A DNA stretch of 64,000 nucleotides, taken from Apostichopus japonicus. Its lineage: Eukaryota; Echinodermata; Holothuroidea; Aspidochirotida; Stichopodidae. Made by a program: the position numbers and the translations under genes. Shown piece after piece: positions 48,956-59,235 of this stretch; the first letter of the stretch is position 1, and every line of letters begins with the position of its first letter. The notes below the pieces were generated by a model. It saw nothing but the letters and a program-made list of their open reading frames with translations, was not told where the DNA came from and did no database searches. The stretch lies in NCBI RefSeq assembly GCF_037975245.1, contig NC_092571.1, positions 19,984,917 to 20,048,916 on the forward strand. Reading direction: 5' to 3'.

Positions 48956-50558
48956 GTATGTTTATCTTCCAAATAATAGGATTTGTAGTAAGTGACGCAA
49001 CGAGATAGAACTATTTATTAAGATTTAGGTCATGTTTGTATTTAATTTACTAGATGTCTCCACTGTACGGCAGCTTAAACGCGACATCAGGATAAGAACG
49101 TGTAACCCTACAAAGTTGGCATTAAGTTGCAGAAAATTGTTGAAGTGAATAGATGTTATCAGTTGCCATTTCATCATTTTGTCCAGAAAACTGTTAAATT
49201 GTCCAGATACCACAAGTAAACATTTCCTCTGGCAATTGTCTTCTCTTTTTATATTATCTTGTTATGTGAACATTTTCCTGATAAATATCAACTTATTGAA
49301 GTAATGATATTCTTATTTTGATGGCACTTTTAAGATGCCGTATCATTGTATTTAAGAAGGAACTATTGCAGAATGATACCAATACGCAGTTTACTTCTTT
49401 CTGTGTGTGTGTGGTGGTGGGGGGGGGGGGCGTGTGTCTGTGTTGTGGATGGGGCGGGCTAAAGAGAGGTGTGCCTAAATTATGTAAGGTGAAGGGAAGA
49501 TGTTTCAAAGAGAAGGGAATAGTGACGTTGAAGAGCAGAAAACGATATTTTAATTTATTCTTACCTATTGTAGATTCACTTTTGGAAAGGATGGCTGGGC
49601 AAATGAGGTGAACAATACGACCCATTTCCTCCCAACTGTATTCAATATTAACACCCCCCCCCCCCCTCTTCCACACCTTTTATGTCATTTTCTTGCGTCG
49701 GTTAAGTATAAATATGGGTATTATTTTTGATTCTGTGTTAGGTTCCACATTACTAAGTACTATATAGAGCGCACTAGGAGAGGTAAAGCTCAATATTACC
49801 GACTCATATAAACTGAAGTCTCAGAGCAATTACACTCAGTTTGCCCAGATTTCGATATTATATAGGAATGGATGTTATACTGGACGAAGGTGGGGGGGGG
49901 TGGGCAGAGTGGACTGTATTTAGGCACTTTGATTACTTTTATAAATGGATAACTAGTTTACCGATAAGTTGATGATAAAACTTCCAACGGCGTACTTTAC
50001 CGATATTTAAGGGTCACTGACAACTAGGTTGTTGTAAGCCACAAGGACTAAAAATTCTTAATTAGAAAATATACTAATTAATAACAAATTTAGTTAATGG
50101 CAGATTTTATTGCCATCTTAAGTGCCATATGCAGTATAATATAATCTTAAATGACAATCTAATATAAAAAAAAATCATATTTATGATTTTTTTCTCATTT
50201 CTTTGACAAAAAAATGACATTCCTATTTTTTATAGTTTCTAACAAAATACAAGACGGGAGTTACAGACATAAGACGCCTTAGAATGGTAAACATGAAACG
50301 ACCTTTTCCCCTAAGGATATATGTAAGTAGATTTTAATTAAACGGTTATTTCGTAATACTATTTTACATTTTGTTTGGCAAATGTAAATGCAAGGAGTTA
50401 TATATTAAAAAAATACATAAATAAAATCATAAAAAATATATATATATATAAATATATAAAATAAAATGAAAACGATGAAAACTGGAGAGCAAGGCGACAC
50501 TGCTGTGTTGAGGAGCCGACGATTTTTGCACTTAATGAGTACAATTTAAAGGCTTCTA

Positions 50559-50650
50559 TTAAACCCATTTTGATTCTCCCATCCAATGAGCTTCATCCCA
50601 CCTTGTGACGGCCTTGTAATAAGCGGTGACGGGAGGGTACTGGCGCCACT
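50559..50650 (-). CDS. Candidate 3'-terminal exon, tryptophan-rich
   Basis: The minus-strand acceptor GGCAATGTACCTTGCAG precedes 50650. After two leading bases the frame reads WRQYPPVTAYYKAVTRWDEA and ends HWMGESKWV before TAA. Four tryptophans in 29 residues and good third-position G/C content suggest real coding sequence. On the plus strand the same DNA reads SFIPPCDGLVISGDGRV from an ATG at 50586 up to a GTACAT donor, a competing interpretation. The family is not recognised. Confidence 0.33.
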
Positions 50651-51732
50651 CTGCAAGGTACATTGCCATTGTTTTCACACTTGGGCATTTGTTTTCTTTT
50701 GTTGTCCTTTGTTTTTTGGCTTCTTTTCAAGATATCCGTGGTCCCGCTGGATTAATATAGGGATGAAATTTCACTTTTTCCCAGATTTTTCTTCATGTTT
50801 TTTTTTAGAAAACTAATACTTTAAGATACGCGAAAATAAGGAGAAACTGAAGAAATGATTATGTTTTTCCCTATAGTTAAGAAAAAATAAATGCAAAAAT
50901 AAAGGGTAGAAGTAAATTATGTTTGTTGAGTTTTGACTTCGAATCAACGCAAGTATTTCATTCAAACCAGGTTAACCTTATTTGAAGGTCTCTTTGTGGT
51001 GGGTGGATGGGTGGGTGGGGGAGGGAATGAGGAGCGGGGACTTATTGATTTTAAAGTTTTAGTGGGAGTAATATAAAGGATACTTTAGGAAGTAAACAAA
51101 CACAAATTCTATTTTATCCCTAGGCCTATATAGCTGTATCGTTTTGCTTTTTACTAGTAAATATTTGCGGCTGAGATCAAGTGTATGCATGGGAAACATT
51201 TATATTTGATCATATGTTTAAAAAGGCTTTAATCTTTCTTAAAACGTCGAAACAAATTCTGAAACTTCATTTCGTTAAATAGTTGATACTGTACCAAACA
51301 TGGACATAATATTGCAGTTTCATTTAGCATGATTACTGCAGTTGTAATAACTTAGTCGCTAAATAGATTATTTTATTATATCGTATGGCGTAATGATAGA
51401 GATGTTACTCGCTAATAAGTTAGCTTTTTCATCCTTCTTTACACTTCTTCATTTATTATGCAGAATTAGTTCTTAAAGGATGAGATGAAATTTAATTCGA
51501 TAGCCTATACTGTTATCACTGACCCAATTTCAGAACATTGAAAAGAGAAGATTAATAGTAACTTTAATTAGGTTAATTTGACGAAAAGCCAGATGGTACC
51601 ATTTGACGGTTTCTTAATAGAACAAAGTAACGTTTGATGATCTTATCATTATGTTCCTCACACATGGTTCACGAATGATGAATTTTACATAGACTTATAC
51701 TTACAGTTGTATACATGCACAATCGACTTTAT

Positions 51733-51734
<2 letters not shown>

Positions 51735-51799
<65 letters not shown>

Positions 51800-51878
51800 A
51801 ATATACATATATATATATGTATTTATGTATGTATATATATATATACATGTATATGTATGTATGTATGTATGTATGATG

Positions 51879-51923
<45 letters not shown>

Positions 51924-51975
51924 GTATGTATATATATATGTGTGTATGTATGTGGGTGGGTGTGTGTGTGTGTAT
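51735..51975. repeat. Compound (TA)n/(TATG)n/(TG)n microsatellite
   Basis: Pure TA to about 51795, then alternating TATG and TA blocks, finishing in TGTGTG. Confidence 0.96.
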
Positions 51976-52360
51976 AACAGGGGAGTATAATAATAGATAG
52001 TATAGAAAGGTATGAACATTTGCGATCGGTGTACGTTACGCGAATAGTGTTTGACGATTGACCGAAAGTCGCCTAAAGAAAATGTGAGAACTCTGGAATA
52101 TTTACACAAATTTGCCGAGAATGTCAGATTGATGAAACTGATTCATAATCCGGAAATAATCCGTTAGCATTTGCCAAATTTACAATTACGCCTAGAGTAC
52201 CGGTTATTCATAAACCATGCAGCTAATTTGTTCATCATGGATAATTATCAGTAGATTACATTGCAAACAAATGAACTTACATAGTTTTGGTTCCTGTGAG
52301 CATAAATTTAATTCTCTTAAGATAGTTATCGTTTTAGACAAATAGAGATCTAGTAGCCTA

Positions 52361-52421
52361 ACATTGCTCTAGGATAGAAATGCACATGAAAACATTGCTA
52401 CAGGATATAAATGCACATTAA
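52361..52421. repeat. Two tandem units of about 30 bp
   Basis: ACATTGCTCTAGGATAGAAA, TGCACATGA is followed directly by ACATTGCTACAGGATATAAA, TGCACATTA. Confidence 0.85.
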
Positions 52422-52427
52422 TGCTAT

Positions 52428-53245
52428 CATGTGCACATTCTGTTTGTGTTTGGAATTATAAGTAACATTTTGCGAACTTATTCAGTATATTTCAACCAAC
52501 TCCATCAAGGTCTCCCCAGAGGCTAACATGATGGAGGTGTTGGCATGAAAACGAAAATTAATGTAACATGCCAGTACTCCTTCCAGCCAGATATTAAAGT
52601 GGACAATAATGTAGAGAGGAGACTGGCTGAAAGTACAGTAGGGGCAAAACCGGCAGTAACCGCGTGTCTCTTACTTATACATGATACAAATGTACAACTG
52701 CTGTGATGTCATTGTGATGTCATTGTGATGTCATTGTGATGTCATTGTGACGTATAGGAGGTGAAACATGTTTCTTTACCTTTGTATTTCTATTTTATAC
52801 GATTTGTTTTAGACAAAATAGATACAGTATAAGTTGATACAGATAATATTTTACGTACATTAATTATGTCATTATGTGGACTTTCTGTTTGTGTTGAATA
52901 TAAAAGCAAACTTATGCGAACTTATTCAGTAAATTTTCAACCAACTCCATCAAGGCCTCCCCAGAGGCTAACATGATGGAGGTGTTGGCATTAAAAACGA
53001 AATACTAATCCGGTATAGGATTATCATGCCAGTACGCTTCCAGCCAGATATGAAATCAGCCAATGATGTACAGACGAGATATATAATACAGACGTGACAA
53101 TTATATAACGGAACAAATCCGAGTTATGTTTTTGTTTACATTAAAGAAAGCTTTGTGCTGTACAACTACTGTGATGTCATTGGTGACGTACAGGAGGTGA
53201 AACATTGTTTCTTCACCTTCATGTTTCTATTCATATTTTATAAGT
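52428..53245. repeat. 440-bp tandem duplication
   Basis: Copy 1 is about 52428-52805 and copy 2 about 52868-53245. Landmarks in both, in order: TTCTGTTTGTGTT, GCGAACTTATTCAGTA, the best-kept block AACCAACTCCATCAAGG then CTCCCCAGAGGCTAACATGA and TGGAGGTGTTGGCAT, then ATGCCAGTAC, TTCCAGCCAGATAT, TACAACTRCTGTGATGTCAT and GGAGGTGAAACAT. Copy 1 has a local four-fold expansion of the 11-mer TGTGATGTCAT at 52702-52745. The best-kept block is open on both strands but has no good splice sites. Confidence 0.9.
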
Positions 53246-53283
53246 GAATGTTAATATTGTTAACACTGAAATCGATTTCTTTA

Positions 53284-53667
53284 TTACGTCAAGGCATGGA
53301 CACTAATATTGACATTAAGTATTTGCAACCCCTCGTGAGTGTTAAAGAAATAGAAACATTGTATAATAAGTAAAAAAAAAAGCCATGCAAGAAAAAATAA
53401 GACGCAAAGGCTATGTGAGGGAGCTGTGGTATATATCATAAATAGATTTGCGATGGTTTTCGGTTTTATTTTTGCTTGAAGAAACATTAAATTCTGATAT
53501 CTTCCAAATGTAATAAGATTTTTATTCTTAGCTGTTTCGGGAAAGTTGTTCATCACAAGTGCTTCTGTCCAATAGACCAATGATGAAATAACGTAATGGT
53601 GCTTGTTTGTGTTAGTTTGAATTAAACATTTATCGGCATCTTCAGATGTTGCAGCATTGGTGACCAT
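53284..53667 (-). CDS. Hypothetical ORF, 127 codons, possible membrane segment
   Basis: An ATG-led frame starting MVTNAATSEDADKCLIQTN, polar in its first half, with a hydrophobic stretch LCVLFFLAWLFFLLIIQCFY at about residues 87-106 that could span a membrane. It starts about 40 bp after the tandem duplication. No family is recognised, and A/T-driven openness in the hydrophobic half is likely. The N-terminal half is the more convincing part. Confidence 0.25.
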   Translation of the reverse strand: MVTNAATSEDADKCLIQTNTNKHHYVISSLVYWTEALVMNNFPETAKNKNLITFGRYQNLMFLQAKIKPKTIANLFMIYTTAPSHSLCVLFFLAWLFFLLIIQCFYFFNTHEGLQILNVNISVHALT

Positions 53668-54503
53668 TCTTGTACTTTAAAGTATATATATATACCTATA
53701 TTTTAGCCGAGGAGGGGGGGGTGGGAGGGGAAGGCGAGGGGAATAGTGATATTCTTTAATCGAATAACAATACAGAAAAGTAGACAATGTCCTGCTGCAG
53801 TGTTACTTGGGAAAACTCAAAACGTTAAAGCTCAATCCATTATTCTTTCTGTGACCCTTGAATAAGAAACATGTAATTTTCCTAATCCAGCTATATGAAG
53901 TTAATGACCTTAAACATTGATTTCTTTTGTTTATGATCACTGCAGATTAAACTTAATAGAACAGTCGTTCTTATTGTTACTCGTTACACTAAGTCTTACC
54001 GACCCATATCAGCACTCGTCGACCACCAGTGGAATGAAAAAATGAGACATTTTCAGGTATAATGACCCACATTATCTAGAACATTGAAAAATTACGACCA
54101 GCCATCGCCATGTCCTGGATACATTCCTATTTGTAATTAGTTTGTAATTATTGTAACTTAAGATTGTAGTGCAATTTTTTTCAAGGTAGTAATTAACGGT
54201 GATTTTAAATTTCGAGATCACATGTTATAGAGGTCGCTATTGATGAAATAAAAGCGCCGATGGTATCGTCTAATGACGTAGTCACGAAAATATCATTGAG
54301 CATTTATACGGGACGGAACTCACGCGTACGAATCCTGAGTATAGGCTTACAGTACGCCTATAGGCTATACTCAACAATGATGTATGCATAACAGAAATGT
54401 ATAGCAAAGGTCATTAGCGTGTTCAATTTTTTTCTTTTTTTTTGGGTACCAAAACTTGATATTATAACAAACATAATGTCCTCTTCAAATTTAGCGGTCG
54501 TTT

Positions 54504-54731
54504 TTATGTGCAAACCGACTTTAAGCAACAAAAAACACGATGTAGATTAATTATCGATCGGGAAACACTCGGCAAAATTCCCATCAACCCCGGCCGATAA
54601 ACATCACCACAGTTATGACAAAAACCGTGGCAACCAACCATTTTGAAACTATCTTTGTCTTCTTGTATTTCAACAAAGGCCATTCTCGGACACAGATATT
54701 CTCTCTGGGATATGCTGATTACGTCACGCAT
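54504..54731 (-). CDS. Hypothetical ORF or exon, 75 codons
   Basis: An ATG-led frame starting MRDVISISQREYLCPRMAFV and then EIQEDKDSFKMVGCHGFC with four Cys and one His in a short span. An acceptor-like AGCATATCCCAG lies inside. In another frame the same DNA encodes a basic stretch followed by a hydrophobic segment (WLVATVFVITVVMFIG) like a signal anchor. The two readings compete. Neither is recognised. Confidence 0.22.
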   Translation of the reverse strand: MRDVISISQREYLCPRMAFVEIQEDKDSFKMVGCHGFCHNCGDVYRPGLMGILPSVSRSIINLHRVFCCLKSVCT

Positions 54732-56053
54732 GCGTGAAAAGAGAATCGTGAACCAAAAGCCAACGCTTAATTATAGAACTTGATGCTTCTATACCAATTG
54801 ATCATAACTGCAGCAAATGTCACTGGTATAAGTCTATAAGAATTGACTAAATCTTGTAATGTAATTCCATCATAAGTGCACGCTCTTACGCACCGCCGAC
54901 ACGAATTGAATGCTAATGTAAGTCAATGTGAATACTACATGGGCGTGAGATCCCGTTATAACGCCCCGAACAATGTTACCTTTCAGCTCAAATTCCGCAA
55001 TTTAACTGCATTTACAACGATTCTAAATTTCCGGTTTAAATGTATGACTATAGATTACTATCGAACTGTCTGCTACATTTTGATATAAATGTTCCTATAC
55101 ATTTTAAAGTTAGATTGTGCAAAATGAGGGCTTTCTGTCTAGACAGAAGATTGATCGATTTGTCATTCTACTCGTAAAACCACGTTGGGCCCTCCCTCCT
55201 CCCACACTCCACAAGGAACATTTAATTGCCTTCCTAGGGAATTTATAGGCCTGCGTCTTTGTAAACATTTCTGAAATCCAAAACAAATTGCAACTGAAGT
55301 TTATGTTATTTCATTATCGACAAAGCTGAGAACTATACCGACAGACTGATATATCTACTAACGTTTCATGGACAAGAGGAAATATCATTTTATGACTTTA
55401 CTGACTGTATCGACCTATCCTATTCGACCCGGCATTCAACTGCTTCATCCACATGGATAGATATCCCTTACCCTCCCCCCCCCATGCCCTCCCTCCCCAA
55501 CCTCAGACTCCCAAATTTGGAACAGATTCTTGCAGTGTAGTTTCGTATCCGTAACTTTAAACAGAATATTTTAGCCCAAGAAGAACATAATTGTGTGAAT
55601 ATGAGTTCCGATGTATTGTGCGATAAAATGTGATTTCTTCCGACCATTGTTGACGGCGATAGGCTTACAAGTGCCCGACTTTACATCGACCCTTCATATA
55701 TAAGAATATTAATGATAATAATGAACACTTTATGGGGTTTGACAGCTTCTATGAATCAAGCCGAACGCCAGTACGTATGTATACACAAGTGGGTAATGAA
55801 AGCGAGTCATTTTACGATAGCTGAAAATATAGACTATCCCGTGGTGGCAAATTGGCCTAATTCATAACAATTTTTTGTGTTAAAGGGTGTATTTTAAAGT
55901 CACACTTTAAAGACAATCTTGATAACACTTTACGGCGTACTATATGAGATGTCTTCTCTTTCTCAAATTCATCTCTAGAGTGCAACTCTTCATTTTGTAT
56001 TTCAGTACACATCGGTACAGTACAGTGTAGTTAGGCCTACAATACAATACCGT

Positions 56054-56250
56054 TTAGCTATATAAGAACAAGTTTAGTATCTGTTCTGCATTTCGGGGCC
56101 CTTTGCACTTTGTCTTGTTTATAATGATATGGGTTTATGTATTAATCATTGCTCTGTGCATAATCATGGGGAGTGGGGGTTGAAAGTGGATCAGTCGTTT
56201 GGTTTTCGTGCCTATGTTCTTTTTTGGATTATTTTTCTTAATACGAAGTA
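56054..56250 (+). repeat. Short repeat with U2 snRNA-like head, copy B
   Basis: 56064-56087 matches the 5' domain of U2 snRNA (AAGATCAAGTGTAGTATC then TGTTCT) at 22 of 24 positions as I recall U2. It is preceded by TTTAGCTA, which fits U2 TTTGGCTA with a 4-bp insertion after it. The downstream part (GGGGGTTGAAAGTGGATCAG, TTTGGTTTTCGTGCC, TGTTCTT, TTTTTCTTAATACGAAG) is shared with the copies at 56889 and 27278. Confidence 0.5.
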
Positions 56251-56313
56251 CGATACAATTACAACACCTACATTGGATTTCCATTGATTACAATACATAC
56301 ATGCAGTCCTAAC

Positions 56314-56490
<177 letters not shown>

Positions 56491-56491
56491 T

Positions 56492-56848
56492 CAAGGGCGT
56501 AGGAACCGGGGGGCCCCAGTGAAAAATGTGGAGGGGCGGAAGTATCATTCCGCCCCCCCCCCCCGCTTCGCAAGTCAGAAAACCCCTTTTTCATTTCCAA
56601 ATGAGAAAAAAAATCTCATTTGGAGCACCAAATTGCATCTAAGGCCTGGTGAAAATACAAAATTAAGTTTACAAAATGGAGTGGGTGTTGAAGTGTGCTA
56701 TATTGCACCAAATTGCATCTGAGGCTATCTGGAAATGCAAAAAAATCCAAAGGGGAGGGGGACATCCCCTCCCCTTAGACCCCTCCCCCAGGCCGGCCAT
56801 CAGTCTTCAGCCCCCCCCCCCACTCAAAAGTACCTTCCTACGCCACTG
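56492..56848. mobile_element. Complete hAT-type MITE, 357 bp
   Basis: The terminal inverted repeats are CAAGGGCGTAGGAA (56492-56505) and TTCCTACGCCACTG (56835-56848, i.e. CAGTGGCGTAGGAA inward). The 10 inner bases are perfect. It is flanked by an exact 8-bp direct repeat TATATACT (56484-56491 and 56849-56856), the target-site length of the hAT superfamily, whose TIRs typically start CAG or CA. There is no transposase. The interior has a 10-bp hairpin CCAAATGAGA/TCTCATTTGG (56597-56623), a 16-bp direct repeat GCACCAAATTGCATCT (56625-56640, 56705-56720), and several runs of C or G. Confidence 0.87.
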
Positions 56849-56888
56849 TATATACTGCAATTTATTGCATCGCACTGCACAGTAAACT

Positions 56889-57136
56889 GCTTCTCGGCCT
56901 TTTTTTTCGGGAGGGGGGGGGGGGGGACATGTGCAAACAGTACACAGTGGCTCACCAACAATCATGTGTAGAAGCTATTCCCTTTCCGACGGACTCGTGA
57001 TGGTCACCTGACATAACATCGTCACATGATCAAACGGTTACAGTCTCCATGTAATGGGACTGGGGGTCGAAAGTGGATCAAATTGTTTGGTGTTTGTGTC
57101 CAGGTTCTTCTATCTTGAGTGAAGTTTCTTTAAAAG
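56889..57136 (+). repeat. Short repeat with U2 snRNA-like head, copy C
   Basis: GCTTCTCGGCCTTTT (56889-56903) equals the 15 nt near the very 5' end of U2 snRNA. After a roughly 60-nt G-run-containing segment comes GTGTAGAAGCTATTCCCTTT (from 56965), which resembles the U2-like GTGTAGTATCTGTTC of the other copies. It continues with TTACAGTCTCCATGTAATGG, GGGGGTCGAAAGTGGATCA and a 3' end GTTTCTTTAAAAG, parallel to copy A at 27278-27464. Confidence 0.5.
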
Positions 57137-57900
57137 TGTATACTGCATTTAACTGAATATCAATACGGTGGGCGTATGAAGGTTGAATGGAGTTCACGGT
57201 TTCGAGTCCCCACCCCCCCCCCCGCCCCCACCCACCCACATTCGGCGGATGGACAGAACACCTGCAGGAAGCTGGATTAGTGACTTGGAAATAAGTGTTT
57301 AATAACGTCATCCCACTAGAGACTTAACAGGTCCAAATGTATAGATGTAAATATATTTATATTACCAAATTGAAATGGGAAACATTGAAACAAGGTGGTG
57401 CAATGACAATGCCTATAAATAACGATAGAAAACAACTCGTTGTAAAAGCTATTATAGATTTGTGTTAATCGAAACCAGAATTAGTATCTAAACACGTACA
57501 AAAGGTTGACGTATGTGCATGTCTAGGGAACAGAAAAGAAACATTAATGAATAAAAAACAAGACTCCGTTCTAATTTCCCCGCTTTCCAGCCTTGTTTGT
57601 AGTATCCTTATTCCGATATTTTGCATTTTAACGCGACTTTATGTATGAATTATTCCTTATAGGAGTGACGCTGAATATTCCCCCCCCCCACATACCCACA
57701 CACAAAGCTTAAAAAAAACTCCTTTTCCTGCAATTAAAAAATGTTGCTCTTTTCTCTGTCAGTGTTTTGTGCGAAATTTAATCATCTAATACACACTTTT
57801 CAATGAGCCTGACTTGTTGCAGACGAAATCGACGGTGAGGTATTGTCAAGCCGGCGGAAATTTCACGATACCCGCACCTGCTAGGTTGGACGTTTTTACG

Positions 57901-58013
57901 TCACAGCAAGGCGTTCTTCACGGCCTGTGCTTCGCATTCCGGAGGTATCTCTTGAAAATGTTTAAAAATGCAATGATTTTTGAAGGCTTGCAGAGGGTCA
58001 CACAGACCTCCTT
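57901..58013 (-). CDS. Candidate 3'-terminal exon, strand ambiguous
   Basis: On the minus strand an acceptor CACGCCCTCTCTGCAG precedes 58013. After two leading bases the frame reads GGLCDPLQAFKNHCIFKHFQ then EIPPECEAQAVKNALL and TGA, 36 codons. On the plus strand an equally good acceptor (CCTGACTTGTTGCAG, ending 57822) opens a 72-codon frame to 58041 containing GGNFTIPAPARLDVFTSQQG. The GC-richness of the whole interval 57823-58041 stands out. I favour minus slightly on composition. Neither product is recognised. Confidence 0.3.
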
Positions 58014-58139
58014 CTGCAGAGAGGGCGTGACTGTGCTATGACGTTATAAATATATTATGATTCCTGTTTTGTACATTTTTCGTAGCTATTCCCTCCTTGT
58101 ATAACCACCAGCCAGCATAAGATAATTACAGTAATTGGT

Positions 58140-58312
58140 TGGGAGAATGGGGAGGGGAATGGGGAGGGGGAATGCAGAAGGGAATGGGGAGGGGGAATGG
58201 GAAGGGGGAATGGGGAGGGGGAATGGGGAGGTGGAATGGGGAGGTGGAATGGGGAGGGGAAATGGAGAGGGGAATGGGGAGGGGAAATGGGGAGGGGAGT
58301 TGGGATGGGAAG
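58140..58312 (+). repeat. G-rich minisatellite, GGGGAATGGGGAGG units
   Basis: About 170 bp of 12-14-bp units, almost free of C, with G4 spacing throughout. Reading frames encode Gly/Glu/Met/Arg repeats and are not genes. Confidence 0.95.
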
Positions 58313-58859
58313 TGTAAAGGGATGGGAGGTCACAGTCTCGAATTAAGAAGATAAATCAATTTGATGGATATGATTGACTTCTTAGATCAGGATTCAGCTC
58401 AGAAGCTTTGCAGAAAGTGTACAGGAGTTAACGAAGTGATTATGCCATATGTGATTGGAAGAGAAAGTATGATCTTTGATGTGGTGGGCATTGCTACCTC
58501 ACAATTTGGATGCTGCATCCATCCAATTTGCACCCTACAGCCAACCGTTGATCGCCAGGGTAACTTGTCTGTCTCGGACAAATAAAATAAAAAGATCATA
58601 AAAGGAAAATATAAAACTGAAACACACAGAGACAGATCTGTTTTCAGTAAAACTTTTGTTTTAATTTGCACCACTTTTCATTATATGAAGTAGCATTCTT
58701 GTAACATGGTTTTCAAGTTTTCAAATCAATATCTTAGGCATTTTGCAAACTCTAAATAAACTTTAAAAACATACTGTACGTTCAACTAAGAATGATATAA
58801 CTTCAAGACCGTACTTAATATATTGACCATGTAAGTGATGTTAAATTTGATAAATTTCA
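58313..58859. other. Region downstream of MICOS10, frames on both strands
   Basis: 58361-58585 has overlapping plus and minus frames of 60-90 codons that both look mildly protein-like but lack splice or start context. I see no firm gene. Confidence 0.3.
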
Positions 58860-58865
58860 TTTATT
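58860..58865 (-). terminator. Possible MICOS10 poly(A) signal AATAAA
   Basis: TTTATT on the plus strand gives AATAAA on the minus strand about 257 bp downstream of the MICOS10 stop codon at 59122. Confidence 0.4.
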
Positions 58866-59121
58866 TCCTCTGTAGTTCTTGGACACTCCGTCCGGAAAAT
58901 GAAGGTCATTTGGAGTTCAGGAAAACAAGATCGCTTGAAGAAAGGTCAACTTTAAATGATGGTTCTCCACTCGTTAATCTCCCATAGGCATTTTTCTCCA
59001 AACAGCGGAACATCTCAACACCCTTCACAATGCAACATCAAGCCAACATCACCCTGTGAACGTCGGAAACGAAAAGGGGGCTCCCGAGGGGCAGCGGTGA
59101 TTAGCAGCCATTTTCTGATGG

Positions 59122-59235
59122 TTACGAGGATGATGACGACGTTGGCTCTTTTGAACCATCTGTATTGACTTTACTTGCTTCCACTTTGACCTTCAAATCC
59201 TCTGTTTTCGCTTCACCGGGTGGTTTAGGCTCAAT
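59122..59235 (-). CDS. MICOS10: MICOS10 terminal coding exon
   Basis: Last coding exon of MICOS10. The acceptor is strong: CTTCTTCTCCCTCTTTGCATCGTTTAG on the minus strand up to 59236. Reading phase 0, matching the end of the exon at 61319-61428, it encodes IEPKPPGEAKTEDLKVKVEA followed by SKVNTDGSKEP and a run of five serines, then TAA at 59122-59124. This tail is hydrophilic and alternates lysine with acidic residues. Vertebrate MICOS10 ends within about a dozen residues after the equivalent point, so this tail is longer by roughly 25 residues. In Mic10 topology the C-terminus faces the intermembrane space. The splice joint is inferred from phase and strand, not from a transcript. Confidence 0.8.
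   Translation of the reverse strand: MEPKPPGEAKTEDLKVKVEASKVNTDGSKEPTSSSSS

Noticed and set aside
56889-56903. U2 snRNA gene or pseudogene
   Set aside because: Only 15 nt match continuously and the rest of U2 is absent; kept only as a clue about the repeat family.
58055-58354. Pro/Ser and Gly/Glu/Met ORFs
   Set aside because: Both strands of the GGGGAATGGGGAGG array.
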